A stretch of DNA of 49,572 bases from positions 1 through 49,572 of the forward strand of contig NZ_JBBAYJ010000028.1 of assembly GCF_037153975.1 (NCBI RefSeq). Direction: 5' to 3'. Every line of letters starts with the position of its first letter. The stretch's first letter is position 1. A model generated the notes under the pieces. That model made no database searches. It was not told where the DNA came from and saw only the letters and a list, made by a program, of their open reading frames with translations. This document shows, piece after piece, positions 26,635 to 34,070 of this stretch. Source of the stretch: Aquipuribacter sp. SD81. Lineage in GTDB: Bacteria; Actinomycetota; Actinomycetes; Actinomycetales; JBBAYJ01. The position numbers and the translations under genes are program-made.

Positions 26635-28083
26635 TCAGGCCTTCGCGGCGTCGGTGCCGTCGGCGGTGTCGGCGGCCGGCTCGTCCGTCTCGGCGACCTC
26701 GACGGTCTCGGCGACCTCGACGGTCTCGGCGACGTCGGTGGCCCCCGCGGCGGCGTCGGCGTCACCGGCCGGCTGCTCGGCGGCCGGGACGACGGGAACA
26801 CCGGCGGCGCGGCGCGACAGCGACTCCTCGAGGTCGACGGCGTCGCCGGAGGCGTCGGTGACGGTGGCGGCGGCCATGGCGATGGCGAGGGCCTTCCGGC
26901 GGCCGACCTCCTGCACCATGGCCGGCACCTGGCCCGCCTCGTCGACGGCCTTGGCGAACTCGTTCGGGTCCATGCCGTACTGACGTGAGCTCGACACGAG
27001 GAACTGGATGAGCTCGTCGCGCGCGACGCTCACCTGCTCGCGCTCGGCGAGGGCGTCGAGGAGCAGCTGGCCGCGCAGCGCCTTCTCGGCGTCGGGGCGG
27101 ATCTCGTCACCGTGCGGGTCGTCGGACTCCTTGCCCTCGCTCTCGAGGTGGCGCTGGACCTCCTCCTCGACCAGGCCGTCCGGCACGGGCACCTCGACCG
27201 CGTCGAGGAGCGCCTCGAGGACCTTCTCGCGGGCCTGGACGCCCTGCTCGACGCGCTTGGTGCTCTCGACCTGCTGGCGCAGGTCGGCGCGGAGCTCCTC
27301 GACGGTGTCGAACTCGCTCGCCAGCTGGGCGAAGTCGTCGTCGGCCTCGGGCAGCACGCGCTCCTTGACCGCGCCGACCGCGACGGTGATCTGCGCCTCG
27401 GCGCCCGCGTGCTCCCCGCCGCGCAGCACGGAGGTGAAGATGGCCTCCTCGCCCGCGGACAGCCCGGTGACGGCCTCGTCGGTGCCCTCGAGCATCTGCC
27501 CGCTGCCGATCTCGTAGCTGATGCCCGTGGCGGAGTCGACCTCCTCGCCGTCGACCGTGGCGGTGACGTCGAGTGTCACGTAGTCGCCGGCCTGCGCGGG
27601 GCGGTCCACGCCCTGCAGCGTGCCGAAGCGACCCCGCAGGTCGTCCAGACGCTCCTGGACCTCCTCGTCGGACACGGCGACGTCGTCGACCGTCACGCTG
27701 ACGGAGGCGAGGTCCGGCAGCTCGAGGTCGGGGCGGACGTCCACCTCGGCGGTGAACTTCAGCTCGCCGTCGGTGCTGTCGGGGTCGGGCACCTCCGACA
27801 CCTCGACCTCGGGGCGACCGAGGACGCGGACGCTGTTGTCCTGCACGGCCCGCTGGTACAGCCCCGGCAGGGCCTCGTTGATGGCCTCCTGCAGCACGGC
27901 CCCGCGGCCGACCCGCTGGTCGATGATGCGCGCCGGCACCTTGCCGCGACGGAAGCCCGGCACCTGCACCTGCTGCCCGATGGTCTTGTAGGCGGCGTCG
28001 ATGCTGGGCTTGAGCTCCTCGAAGGGGACCTCGACGTTGAGCTTGACGCGGGTCGGGGCGAGGGTCTCGACGGTGCTCTTCAC
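26635..28083 (-). CDS. tig: trigger factor
   Basis: 482 residues. Ribosome-bound chaperone and peptidyl-prolyl isomerase. The ribosome-docking motif GFRRGKVP is at residues 43-50; a PPIase domain (GDYVTLDVTATVDGEEVD to the EEAIFTSVL region) occupies about 150-240; helical chaperone arms follow. The tail after about residue 430 is acidic, with TVEVAE repeats. GTG at 28083 (VKSTVETL) matches the conserved start KSTVE; a GTG at 28098 would add five residues and lacks an SD. It precedes clpP1P2-clpX in the classical order. Confidence 0.96.
   Translation of the reverse strand: MKSTVETLAPTRVKLNVEVPFEELKPSIDAAYKTIGQQVQVPGFRRGKVPARIIDQRVGRGAVLQEAINEALPGLYQRAVQDNSVRVLGRPEVEVSEVPDPDSTDGELKFTAEVDVRPDLELPDLASVSVTVDDVAVSDEEVQERLDDLRGRFGTLQGVDRPAQAGDYVTLDVTATVDGEEVDSATGISYEIGSGQMLEGTDEAVTGLSAGEEAIFTSVLRGGEHAGAEAQITVAVGAVKERVLPEADDDFAQLASEFDTVEELRADLRQQVESTKRVEQGVQAREKVLEALLDAVEVPVPDGLVEEEVQRHLESEGKESDDPHGDEIRPDAEKALRGQLLLDALAEREQVSVARDELIQFLVSSSRQYGMDPNEFAKAVDEAGQVPAMVQEVGRRKALAIAMAAATVTDASGDAVDLEESLSRRAAGVPVVPAAEQPAGDADAAAGATDVAETVEVAETVEVAETDEPAADTADGTDAAKA
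26687..26733 (-). repeat. 18-nt tandem repeat in the tig 3' end
   Basis: GTCTCGGCGACCTCGACG is repeated exactly at 26687 and 26705 and partly at 26723. It encodes VEVAET units in the acidic tail of trigger factor. Confidence 0.8.
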
Positions 28084-28146
28084 GGAGTACGGCTCCACTG
28101 TGGGACGGCGACGGGTAGGGGCGGCGCGCCGAGGGCGCGACCAGCC

Positions 28147-28152
28147 AGGGTA
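28147..28152 (-). promoter_or_regulatory. candidate -10 (TACCCT) for tig
   Basis: TACCCT on the minus strand between tRNA-Pro and tig would give a leader of about 57 nt. Confidence 0.4.
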
Positions 28153-28206
28153 CGCGGTCGGCGCGGCACGGCGGCACGCCGCGGCTCGCGCCGGCCGGCA
28201 CCGCCG

Positions 28207-28280
28207 TCGGGGTACCCGGATTCGAACCGGGGGCCTTCCGCTCCCAAAGCGGACGCGCTACCTGGCTGCGCCACACCCCG
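28207..28280 (-). tRNA. tRNA-Pro (anticodon TGG)
   Basis: The minus strand folds as a full cloverleaf: acceptor CGGGGTG / TACCCCG with one G-T pair, D-loop GCAGCCAGGTAGCGC, anticodon stem TCCGC / GCGGA with loop TTTGGGA, and T-loop GGTTCGAATCC. The anticodon TGG reads CCA and, by wobble, CCG. The discriminator base is A at 28207; the CCA tail is not encoded. Confidence 0.96.
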
Positions 28281-28311
28281 TGCGCCGTGCGCGGTGGCGC
28301 ACGACGGGGCC

Positions 28312-28317
28312 AGCGTA
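28312..28317 (-). promoter_or_regulatory. candidate -10 (TACGCT) for tRNA-Pro
   Basis: TACGCT lies 32 nt before the mature tRNA 5' end, a typical distance for a short 5' leader removed by RNase P. Confidence 0.45.
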
Positions 28318-28360
28318 GTGCGCGACGGCCCGCTCGGGGCGGCGCCGACGCGGCGGCACC

Positions 28361-28392
28361 GTGCTGGCCCGAACGCGGTTCCGTGCCAGCAC
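28361..28392. repeat. nested inverted repeat upstream of the secreted-protein gene
   Basis: Outer arms GTGCTGGC / GCCAGCAC (8 bp, perfect) enclose inner arms GAAC / GTTC around GCG. It lies between the divergent tRNA-Pro promoter and the gene at 28479. It could be an operator, or an RNA hairpin in the 5' UTR. Confidence 0.6.
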
Positions 28393-28478
28393 CGATGCGG
28401 CGGGCGGGCCGCCGGAGCAGGGTCAGGGACAGCCGGCGGTGGCCGCCGGCCCGTCCTCCCCGACCCCAGGAGACCCCC

Positions 28479-29069
28479 GTGGACGCACGCTCCCGCACCC
28501 TGGCCGCCGTCGGCGCGGCGGCTCTCGCCCTCGCCGGCACCGCCACCGCCGCCTCGGCCGCCCCGATGCTGCAGGAGCGCATCGAGGACTCCTACGAGTT
28601 CGTCGACGACGACTTCTGCGGCACCGGCACGACCGTCCTCGTCGAGGGCGGCTTCTCGGCCCGCCTGCTCGCGGTCGAGCAGGGCCGCGACCGTCTCGCG
28701 CACTTCAGCGACCGCACGAGGGGCGAGGTGCTCTTCACCACCCTCGACGACGCCGGGGAGCCGGTGCCCGGCCTGACGGCGCGGGAGGTGGGCACGTTCG
28801 CCACCCGTGACCTGCACGTCGTCGACAACGGCGACGGGACGCTGTCGATCCGGCTGCTGTCGACGGGCAACCTCACGTGGTACGGCCCGGACGGCAAGGC
28901 CGTGGGACGCAACCCCGGCCAGATCCGCCTCACGTTCCTCGTCGACCACGGCGGCACGCCTCAGGACCCCTTCGACGACGAGACGATCGACGTCGGCGAC
29001 GTCGACTTCGGCTCGACCGGGCGCACCGACGACTTCTGCGACTCGCTGGTGCCGGTGCTCGTGCCGTGA
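28479..29069 (+). CDS. secreted hypothetical protein
   Basis: 196 residues; GTG at 28479 has AGGAG 7 nt upstream. The signal peptide runs through residue 25 or so (TLAAVGAAALALAGTATAASA) with cleavage near ASA-AP. The mature domain of about 165 residues looks like a beta protein (alternating strands such as GTTVLVEGGFSARLLAVEQ and GTLSIRLLSTGNLTWYGPDG). It has just two cysteines, in DDFCGTG and DDFCDSL at its two ends, which suggests a terminal disulfide; both sit after a DDF triplet. Similar secreted proteins without a named function are common in actinobacteria; I cannot assign a role. Confidence 0.8.
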   Translation: MDARSRTLAAVGAAALALAGTATAASAAPMLQERIEDSYEFVDDDFCGTGTTVLVEGGFSARLLAVEQGRDRLAHFSDRTRGEVLFTTLDDAGEPVPGLTAREVGTFATRDLHVVDNGDGTLSIRLLSTGNLTWYGPDGKAVGRNPGQIRLTFLVDHGGTPQDPFDDETIDVGDVDFGSTGRTDDFCDSLVPVLVP

Positions 29070-29079
29070 TCGCCGCCTC

Positions 29080-29559
29080 TCACGAGGCCCCGGCGGGAGG
29101 CTCGCCGGGCAGCAGCACGAGCGGGATGCGTCTCGTCGTCGCGGCGCGGTAGCGAGCGAAACCGCCCCACGTGCCGACGAGCGCGACCCAGCCCGCCTCC
29201 TCCTGCGCGCCGTCCGCCACCCTGGCGCGCGCCTGCCAGCGCCGCTCCCGCAGCTGCACCCCGACCCGTGGGTCCGCCTGCAGGTTGAGGAACCACGCCG
29301 GGTGCCGCTCCGCTCCCCCGGCGCTCGCCGCCACCACGAGCACCGACCCGCCGCCCGCGGCCGGGACGCGCGCGTAGACGAGCGGGACCGTGTGCTCGCG
29401 GCCGCTGCGTCGCCCGGTGGTGGTTAGAAGCAGGTGCGGCCGGTCCGCCCACGTGTGGCCGACGGTGCCGTCGCTGGCCCGATAGGCGGCCACGTGCTCG
29501 GCGGCGTCCACCCAGCGCCGGCGGTTCGGGTCGCCGTCGTGGCCGGCGGGAGCCGTCAC
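29080..29559 (-). CDS. deazaflavin-dependent nitroreductase family protein
   Basis: 159 residues. Split-barrel F420/flavin-binding protein of the Ddn (DUF385) family. The pattern HLLLTTTGRRSGREHTVPLVY, followed by VLVVAASAGGAERHPAWFLNLQ, then the RARVADGAQEEAGWVAL segment, is the family core. It normally reduces quinones or nitro compounds with reduced F420. An unusually hydrophilic N-terminus replaces the membrane-associating helix seen in some homologues. GTG at 29559 overlaps the DUF2071 stop (GTGA), so both are co-translated. Confidence 0.87.
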   Translation of the reverse strand: MTAPAGHDGDPNRRRWVDAAEHVAAYRASDGTVGHTWADRPHLLLTTTGRRSGREHTVPLVYARVPAAGGGSVLVVAASAGGAERHPAWFLNLQADPRVGVQLRERRWQARARVADGAQEEAGWVALVGTWGGFARYRAATTRRIPLVLLPGEPPAGAS

Positions 29560-30302
29560 GCCGGGAGCTCCCGCGCGGGCACGGGCGCACCGAAGCGGCT
29601 CGTGACGCCGGGTGAGGCGAGGACGGAGTCCGGCGGCCGGTCGACGACGCCCTCGAGCCCCGCGGCCGCGACGAGCGAGTCGTCGAGGTGCAGCAGCTCC
29701 GCCCGGTGCAGCGGCCACCGCTCGTGCTCGTTCGGCACCCAGCGCAGCCGGCCCCGCACGCGCGTGTGCAGGCCCCACCGGGCGGTGAGGAACGTCGCGA
29801 GGGGGTCCGGCTGGGTGAGCGGCGCACCGAGGCGGACCCTGACCGTGCCCCCGGCGCCGCGCGGACCCGGCCACCGCCGGCGGCTCGCGTACTCCACGAC
29901 GTCGCCGTCGCGGTGCGCCACCATCCGCGCCCACGTGTACGGCAGCGCGAACACCGCACGGGCGCCGAGCACGACGGCGAGGCGCTGGGCGTCCAGCGAG
30001 CGGAACGCGACACCGCGCCGGCCGTCGCCGTCGACGCTGTACGTGCGGACGTTCGTCTCGGCGAAGGACCCGAACCACGGCACGCCCGGGAGCCGGCCGG
30101 GGGCCGCGTCCAGGAGACGGAAGGGGATGAGGCCCACCCACGCGTCGCCGTCGTGGGTGTCCGGCACGGTGCCGACCGGCACCAGGTGGGCGACGCGCTC
30201 GACCGGCACGCGCCAGTGCAGGAACACGAGATCGCGCCACCGCTGGCTCAGGATCGGCCGGCCGGCCAGCGGCGGGGCGGTCGGGCTGAGCGGCTGCCGC
30301 AC
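29556..30302 (-). CDS. DUF2071 (YqjF-like) family protein
   Basis: 248 residues. The family signature QRWRDLVFLHWRVPVERV near residue 25, GDAWVGLIPFRL, FAETNVRTYSVDGDGRRGVAF and the LYHLDDS-type ending (LLHLDDSLV) identify DUF2071; its fold resembles acetoacetate decarboxylase, but no activity is established. GTG at 30302 is chosen because TACCGT ends 6 nt upstream (leaderless) and homology starts soon after; a GTG at 30335 is the alternative. It is coupled to the deazaflavin reductase gene. Confidence 0.82.
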   Translation of the reverse strand: MRQPLSPTAPPLAGRPILSQRWRDLVFLHWRVPVERVAHLVPVGTVPDTHDGDAWVGLIPFRLLDAAPGRLPGVPWFGSFAETNVRTYSVDGDGRRGVAFRSLDAQRLAVVLGARAVFALPYTWARMVAHRDGDVVEYASRRRWPGPRGAGGTVRVRLGAPLTQPDPLATFLTARWGLHTRVRGRLRWVPNEHERWPLHRAELLHLDDSLVAAAGLEGVVDRPPDSVLASPGVTSRFGAPVPARELPA

Positions 30303-30308
30303 CCGGCG

Positions 30309-30314
30309 ACGGTA
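30309..30314 (-). promoter_or_regulatory. candidate -10 (TACCGT) for leaderless DUF2071 gene
   Basis: TACCGT matches TAnnnT and leaves 6 nt to the GTG at 30302, supporting that start over the upstream GTG. Confidence 0.35.
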
Positions 30315-30376
30315 GCCGCCCGCGCCCGTGGCCACGCGGCAGGTGTCGCACCCGCAGCGACGGGTACGGCCACGGG

Positions 30377-30871
30377 ATGGAGCGTGTGAGGCGGGCCGCG
30401 ATCGACGCCGCCGCGGGGGCGGCGGCGGGGACGGCGGCGACCGTGCCCATGACGGTGCTGCTGGTCGCACTACGACGCCGCGGCCTGGTCGGCGCGCTTC
30501 CGCCGCGGCGGGTGACCGACCGGGCGCTGCACCTGGCCGACCGGGCTCCCGCGGGCGGCGTGCTCGACCCGTCCGAGCGGTCGCGCCGGGTGCTGGCGGG
30601 CGCCCTGCACGTCGGTTTCGGCGCGCTCGCCGGCGCCGCGTTCGCGCTCGGGCGACGGGCGTTGCCCGGCGGGCTGCCCGACCCGGCGCTCGGCGCCGCG
30701 CACGGGCTCGCCGTGTGGGCCTCGGCGTACCTCGGCTGGGTGCCGGCCATGGGGGCGCTGCCGCGCGCGGACGAGGACCGCTCCGACCGGACCGCGGCGA
30801 TGGTGGCCGGTCACCTCGTGTACGGGGTCGTCCTCGGCGCGACGCTCCGGGTGCTGCGTCCGCGCTCCTGA
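30377..30871 (+). CDS. membrane protein (DUF1440/DUF6789-like)
   Basis: 164 residues with four predicted helices: GAAAGTAATVPMTVLLVAL, LAGALHVGFGALAGAAFALG, AAHGLAVWASAYLGWVPAM and AAMVAGHLVYGVVLGATLRV. The first helix with its PMT motif and the HLVYGVVLG end resemble small membrane proteins of the DUF1440/DUF6789 kind found beside stress genes; function unknown. ATG at 30377 has only a weak SD. It diverges from DUF2071 (75 nt between starts) and is followed by tRNA-Gly. Confidence 0.75.
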   Translation: MERVRRAAIDAAAGAAAGTAATVPMTVLLVALRRRGLVGALPPRRVTDRALHLADRAPAGGVLDPSERSRRVLAGALHVGFGALAGAAFALGRRALPGGLPDPALGAAHGLAVWASAYLGWVPAMGALPRADEDRSDRTAAMVAGHLVYGVVLGATLRVLRPRS

Positions 30872-30888
30872 GCGGGTGCGCCGCCCGG

Positions 30889-30894
30889 TACCGT
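30889..30894 (+). promoter_or_regulatory. candidate -10 (TACCGT) for tRNA-Gly
   Basis: TACCGT lies 43 nt before the mature tRNA-Gly 5' end, just after the stop of the membrane-protein gene. Confidence 0.35.
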
Positions 30895-30936
30895 GGTGCC
30901 GTCGGCCGCTGCGGGACGCGTCCCGTCCGGCCCTCC

Positions 30937-31007
30937 GCGGGTGTAGTTCAATGGTAGAACTCCAGCCTTCCAAGCTGGTCGTGCGGGTTCGATTCCCGTC
31001 ACCCGCT
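30937..31007 (+). tRNA. tRNA-Gly (anticodon TCC)
   Basis: Acceptor stem GCGGGTG / CACCCGC is perfect; D-arm GTTCAATGGTAGAAC; anticodon stem CCAGC / GCTGG with loop CTTCCAA; T-arm CGGGTTCGATTCCCG. The discriminator is T (31007). The sequence after it is CCG, so CCA is added after transcription. Confidence 0.96.
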
Positions 31008-31046
31008 CCGTGTGTGGGTCCTCGCCCGGCCGGGTACGCGACTGTC

Positions 31047-31454
31047 ATGCCCACGATGCAGACCGTCCGGACCATGATCGGCACGCACCCCGCGGAGACG
31101 GGGGTCGACCGGGCGCTCCTCGCCCGCGTCGTCGACCTCGCGGTCGCGTGCAGCACCGCCTGCACCGTGTGCGCGGACGCGTGCCTCGCCGAGGAGCAGG
31201 TCGCCGACATGCGGCGCTGCATACGCACCGACCTCGACTGCGCGGACGTGTGCGCCGCCACCGCCCGCGTCGTCGCGCGTCAGACGGAGTACTCCGCGGA
31301 CGTCACCCGTGCCGTCGTGCAGGCGTGCGCCACCGCGTGCCGCACGTGCGCGGAGGAGTGCGGTTCGCACACCGACGAGCACTGCCGGGTCTGCGCCCAG
31401 GCGTGCCGGGACTGCCTGGAGGCGTGCGAGGAGCTCCTCGCCGCGATCGGCTGA
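31047..31454 (+). CDS. four-helix-bundle copper-storage-like protein (Csp / DUF326)
   Basis: 135 residues, 16 of them cysteine. The cysteines occur in CxxxC and CxxC rows along helices, for example ACSTACTVCADAC, TDLDCADVC, ACATACRTCAEEC and HCRVCAQACRDCLEAC. This is the pattern of Csp cytosolic copper-storage proteins, which line a four-helix tube with Cu(I)-thiolates. There is no signal peptide, so it is the cytosolic (Csp3-like) kind. Close behind tRNA-Gly (39 nt), with no clear SD; TACGCG 6 nt before the ATG is a poor -10. A second ATG nine bases on is possible. Confidence 0.9.
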   Translation: MPTMQTVRTMIGTHPAETGVDRALLARVVDLAVACSTACTVCADACLAEEQVADMRRCIRTDLDCADVCAATARVVARQTEYSADVTRAVVQACATACRTCAEECGSHTDEHCRVCAQACRDCLEACEELLAAIG

Positions 31455-31459
31455 GCCCG

Positions 31460-31482
31460 CCGGGTCCCCGCGAGGACACCGG
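31460..31482. terminator. hairpin between csp-like and PP2C genes (convergent)
   Basis: CCGGGTCC (31460-31467) pairs with GGAC-a-CCGG (31474-31482), eight pairs with one bulged A and a 6-nt loop. It fills the 31-nt gap between two converging genes. Confidence 0.5.
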
Positions 31483-31485
31483 GGG

Positions 31486-32604
31486 TCAGTCGCGCCACAC
31501 CACGACGACGGTGCGGTCGTCGTCGACGTTGCCGCGCGGGGCCGCCGCGCCCGCCGCGGCGGCCCCGGCGAAGCCCTCGCGCACGTGCCGGGCGAGCTGG
31601 CCCGTGAGCCGGTCCACGCCGTAGCCGAGGTCGCGCCCGCGCGCCTCCACCACGCCGTCGGTGAACAGCACGACGGCGTCGCCGTGCCCGAGCGTCCCGC
31701 ACAGCTCGTGGTACTCCCCCACGCTCATGAGGCCCAGCGCCGGCTCCGCGGCGGTGGCGAGCACGTGCCACGACCCGGTGCCCGCCTCGTACCGCAGCGG
31801 TGGCAGGTGGCCCGCGCTGCGGACCGAGAACCGGCCGGTGCGCGCGTCGAGGACGAGGTGCACGGCCGTCGCGAAGCCCTCCTGCCACGACTGGCGCAGC
31901 AGGTACGCGTTCGCGGCCGGCAGGAAGCGCGACACCTGGACCCCGGCCAGCAGCCCCGACAGCCCCCCGGACAGCAGCAGCGCGCGGGTGCCTGCCGCCT
32001 GACCCTTGCCGGACACGTCGACGACGGCGACCTCCAGCGCCCCCGGCCAGTCGATGCCCTCCCCGCCCATCGCGTGGACGTCGGCGTCGGTCGGCCGCAC
32101 CGACGAGAGCACGAAGTCGCCGGAGAAGCCCTCGCCGTTGGCCGACAGCTGCGCCACCTCCATGTGGACGCCGGCCGGCAGCTGCGGCGGCAGCGCCTGG
32201 GCGCGCAGCCGGTCGCGGAGGTCGACGAGCATCGCCTGGCCCGTGTTGCCCTGCACCCCCAGCACCTCGCGGGTGCGGACGAAGCCGACGACGAGCACGG
32301 CCGCGACGGCGATGACCACCCAGATCCCCGGGGCCGGGCCGTTGCCCGCGCCGCGCATGATGGCGGCGGTGACGAGCGCGACACCGAGCACCGACAGGTA
32401 CAGCGCGAGGTAGCGCAGCTGCAGCAGGTAGCCGGCGACCATGACGAGGACGACGGACCAGGCCGAGGGCACCCACCGGGGGTGCGTCCCGCTCGCGACC
32501 ATGAAGAGCACCGTCACGCCGATGAGGGTGAGCAGCACCGCCGGCTGGTTGCGGGGCCAGCCGCCCCGCCAGCCGCGCACGGCGGCGTACGGCAGGCGGC
32601 GCAT
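31486..32604 (-). CDS. membrane-bound PP2C/SpoIIE-type serine phosphatase
   Basis: 372 residues. About four membrane helices occupy residues 15-115 (PAVLLTLIGVTVLFMVASG to IWVVIAVAAVLVVGFV), then a SpoIIE-type PP2C domain. Metal-binding and active-site stretches are visible: GDFVLSS (first Asp), EVAVVDVSGKGQAAG (second), AVVLFTDGVVEARG and DDRTVVVVW (last Asp). These phosphatases usually act on anti-sigma antagonists in partner-switching; no partner gene is here. ATG at 32604 has no SD, but TACGCT lies 6 nt upstream (leaderless). Confidence 0.9.
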   Translation of the reverse strand: MRRLPYAAVRGWRGGWPRNQPAVLLTLIGVTVLFMVASGTHPRWVPSAWSVVLVMVAGYLLQLRYLALYLSVLGVALVTAAIMRGAGNGPAPGIWVVIAVAAVLVVGFVRTREVLGVQGNTGQAMLVDLRDRLRAQALPPQLPAGVHMEVAQLSANGEGFSGDFVLSSVRPTDADVHAMGGEGIDWPGALEVAVVDVSGKGQAAGTRALLLSGGLSGLLAGVQVSRFLPAANAYLLRQSWQEGFATAVHLVLDARTGRFSVRSAGHLPPLRYEAGTGSWHVLATAAEPALGLMSVGEYHELCGTLGHGDAVVLFTDGVVEARGRDLGYGVDRLTGQLARHVREGFAGAAAAGAAAPRGNVDDDRTVVVVWRD

Positions 32605-32610
32605 GACCGG

Positions 32611-32616
32611 AGCGTA
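32611..32616 (-). promoter_or_regulatory. candidate -10 (TACGCT) for leaderless PP2C gene
   Basis: TACGCT matches TAnnnT and ends 6 nt before the ATG at 32604; no SD is present. Confidence 0.45.
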
Positions 32617-32698
32617 GGGGCGCCCCGCGCCGCGGGGCGAGCGCCCGCGCAGGACGGTCCTCACGCCCTGCCGGACGGGCGGGAGGGCCGGGACGGCC

Positions 32699-33520
32699 TC
32701 AGCGGGACTGGCAGGACGGGCACCAGTACAGCCGTCGCCCGAGCAGCTCACGCACCTGCACGGTCGTCCCGCACAGCCGGCAGGGCAGGCCGTGACGTCG
32801 GTAGACGTAGTGGGCGTCGGAGCGGCGGGCGGGTCCGGTGCGCCGCTCGCGGTGCTCCCGCTCCGTCGTCACGATCCGACCGGCACGCACACCCGCACGC
32901 ATGAGGCGCCCGAGGTCCTGCCACAGCGCCGTCCACGTCTCCTCCTGCACCTCGCGGCCGGGGACCTCCGGGTGCAGCCGTGCGCGGAACAGGACCTCCG
33001 CCCGGTAGACGTTCCCGACGCCCGCCACGACGGCCTGGTCCATGAGGAGCGCCGCGACGGACTGCCGCGAGCGTCGCACCCGCGTCAGGCCCGCGGCGGC
33101 GTCGGCGTCCGCCCGCAGCGGGTCCGGCCCCAGTCGGGCGACCAGCGCCGCCCGCCCCGTGTCGTCGAGCAGCTCGCACGCCGTCGGCCCGCGCAGCTCG
33201 GCCCAGCGCGGCTCCTCGGGCGGACCACCGAGCAGCCGCAGCCGCAGCGCTCCACGCGGTGCGGGCGGCTCGCCGTCGCCGAGCAGCCACTTGCCGTACA
33301 GCCCGAGGTGCACGTGCAGCCACCGGTCGGCGCCGGGCGGCGCGTCCACGCGGACGAGCAGGTGCTTGCCCCACGCCTCGGCGCGCACGACCACGAGCCC
33401 GTCGAGGGCGGCGGCCCCGGCCGCGAAGCGGCCCTGCGGGCTGTCGGCGCGGACGGGGTGCCCGCCGAACGCGGCGGTCAGCTGCCGGGCGTGCCGGTGG
33501 ACGGTGTGGCCCTCGGGCAC
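32699..33520 (-). CDS. Fpg/Nei family DNA glycosylase (Nei2-like)
   Basis: 273 residues. Bifunctional glycosylase/AP lyase for oxidised bases. The start PEGHTVHRHARQL has catalytic Pro2 and Glu3; the lysine in the WGKHLLVRV strand is conserved. The helix-two-turn-helix segment (LLMDQAVVAGVGNVYRAEVL) and the C-terminal Zn finger (CRLCGTT to WCPSC) are intact. PEGHTV and the lack of a His at position 2 place it with actinobacterial Nei2 rather than MutM. GTG at 33520 has no SD and no convincing -10; it follows rpiB by 42 nt. Confidence 0.93.
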   Translation of the reverse strand: MPEGHTVHRHARQLTAAFGGHPVRADSPQGRFAAGAAALDGLVVVRAEAWGKHLLVRVDAPPGADRWLHVHLGLYGKWLLGDGEPPAPRGALRLRLLGGPPEEPRWAELRGPTACELLDDTGRAALVARLGPDPLRADADAAAGLTRVRRSRQSVAALLMDQAVVAGVGNVYRAEVLFRARLHPEVPGREVQEETWTALWQDLGRLMRAGVRAGRIVTTEREHRERRTGPARRSDAHYVYRRHGLPCRLCGTTVQVRELLGRRLYWCPSCQSR

Positions 33521-33562
33521 GGTCTAGAGGCGTCCGGCTCGGCGGGCGGGCGGTCCGGCCGG

Positions 33563-34051
33563 TCAGCGGTGCTCGGGGTGCCCGGCGGGCAGCGGCGGCA
33601 GCACACCGTCGGCCTCGAACGCCGCCACCTGGTCCAGCCGGCGCCGGTGGCGCGGGTCGCCGCTGAAGGGCTCGGCGAGGAACGCCGACACGATGCCCGT
33701 GGCCTCGTCGAGGCCGTGCATCCGGGCCCCGACCGCGACGACGTGCGCGTCGTTGTGCTGCCGGCCGAGCCGGGCGGTCTCCTCGCTCCACGCGAGCACC
33801 GCGCGCACGCCGGGCACCTTGTTGGCCGCGATCTGCTCGCCGTTGCCCGAGCCGCCGACCACCACGCCGAGGCTGCCCGGGTCCTCCCGGACGGCGAGGG
33901 CCGCGCGCAGGCAGAACGGCGGGTAGTCGTCGCTGGGGTCCAGGGCGACGGGCCCGTGGTCCACGACGTCGTGCCCGGCCTCGCGCAGCCGCTCGACGAG
34001 GTGCTGCTTGAGCTCGAAGCCGGCGTGGTCGGACCCCAGGTGGACGCGCAC
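33563..34051 (-). CDS. rpiB: ribose-5-phosphate isomerase B (Glu-type)
   Basis: 162 residues from GTG at 34051. Interconverts ribose 5-phosphate and ribulose 5-phosphate. HLGSDHAGFELK is at residues 4-15; VVVGGSGNGEQIAANK carries E72, the general base that replaces cysteine in mycobacterial-type RpiB. The tail ends LPAGHPEHR. ATG at 34060 is another possible start; GTG is preferred because CACAAT lies 7 nt upstream and there is no SD. Divergent from a DUF429 gene whose start lies on the other side of the same -10 region. Confidence 0.93.
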   Translation of the reverse strand: MRVHLGSDHAGFELKQHLVERLREAGHDVVDHGPVALDPSDDYPPFCLRAALAVREDPGSLGVVVGGSGNGEQIAANKVPGVRAVLAWSEETARLGRQHNDAHVVAVGARMHGLDEATGIVSAFLAEPFSGDPRHRRRLDQVAAFEADGVLPPLPAGHPEHR

Positions 34052-34057
34052 GGGTGG

Positions 34058-34064
34058 CATTGTG
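34058..34064. promoter_or_regulatory. shared symmetric -10 for divergent leaderless rpiB and DUF429 genes
   Basis: CATTGT on the plus strand (34058-34063) and CACAAT on the minus strand (34064-34059) overlap. Each ends exactly 7 nt before a GTG: 34071 for DUF429, 34051 for rpiB. Each keeps the A2 and T6 of the -10 consensus. Confidence 0.45.
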
Positions 34065-34070
34065 ACCGAC

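Noticed and set aside
30876-31046. Upstream extension of the copper-storage-like protein
   Set aside because: It would read through the tRNA-Gly gene and shows no similarity to the four-helix family.
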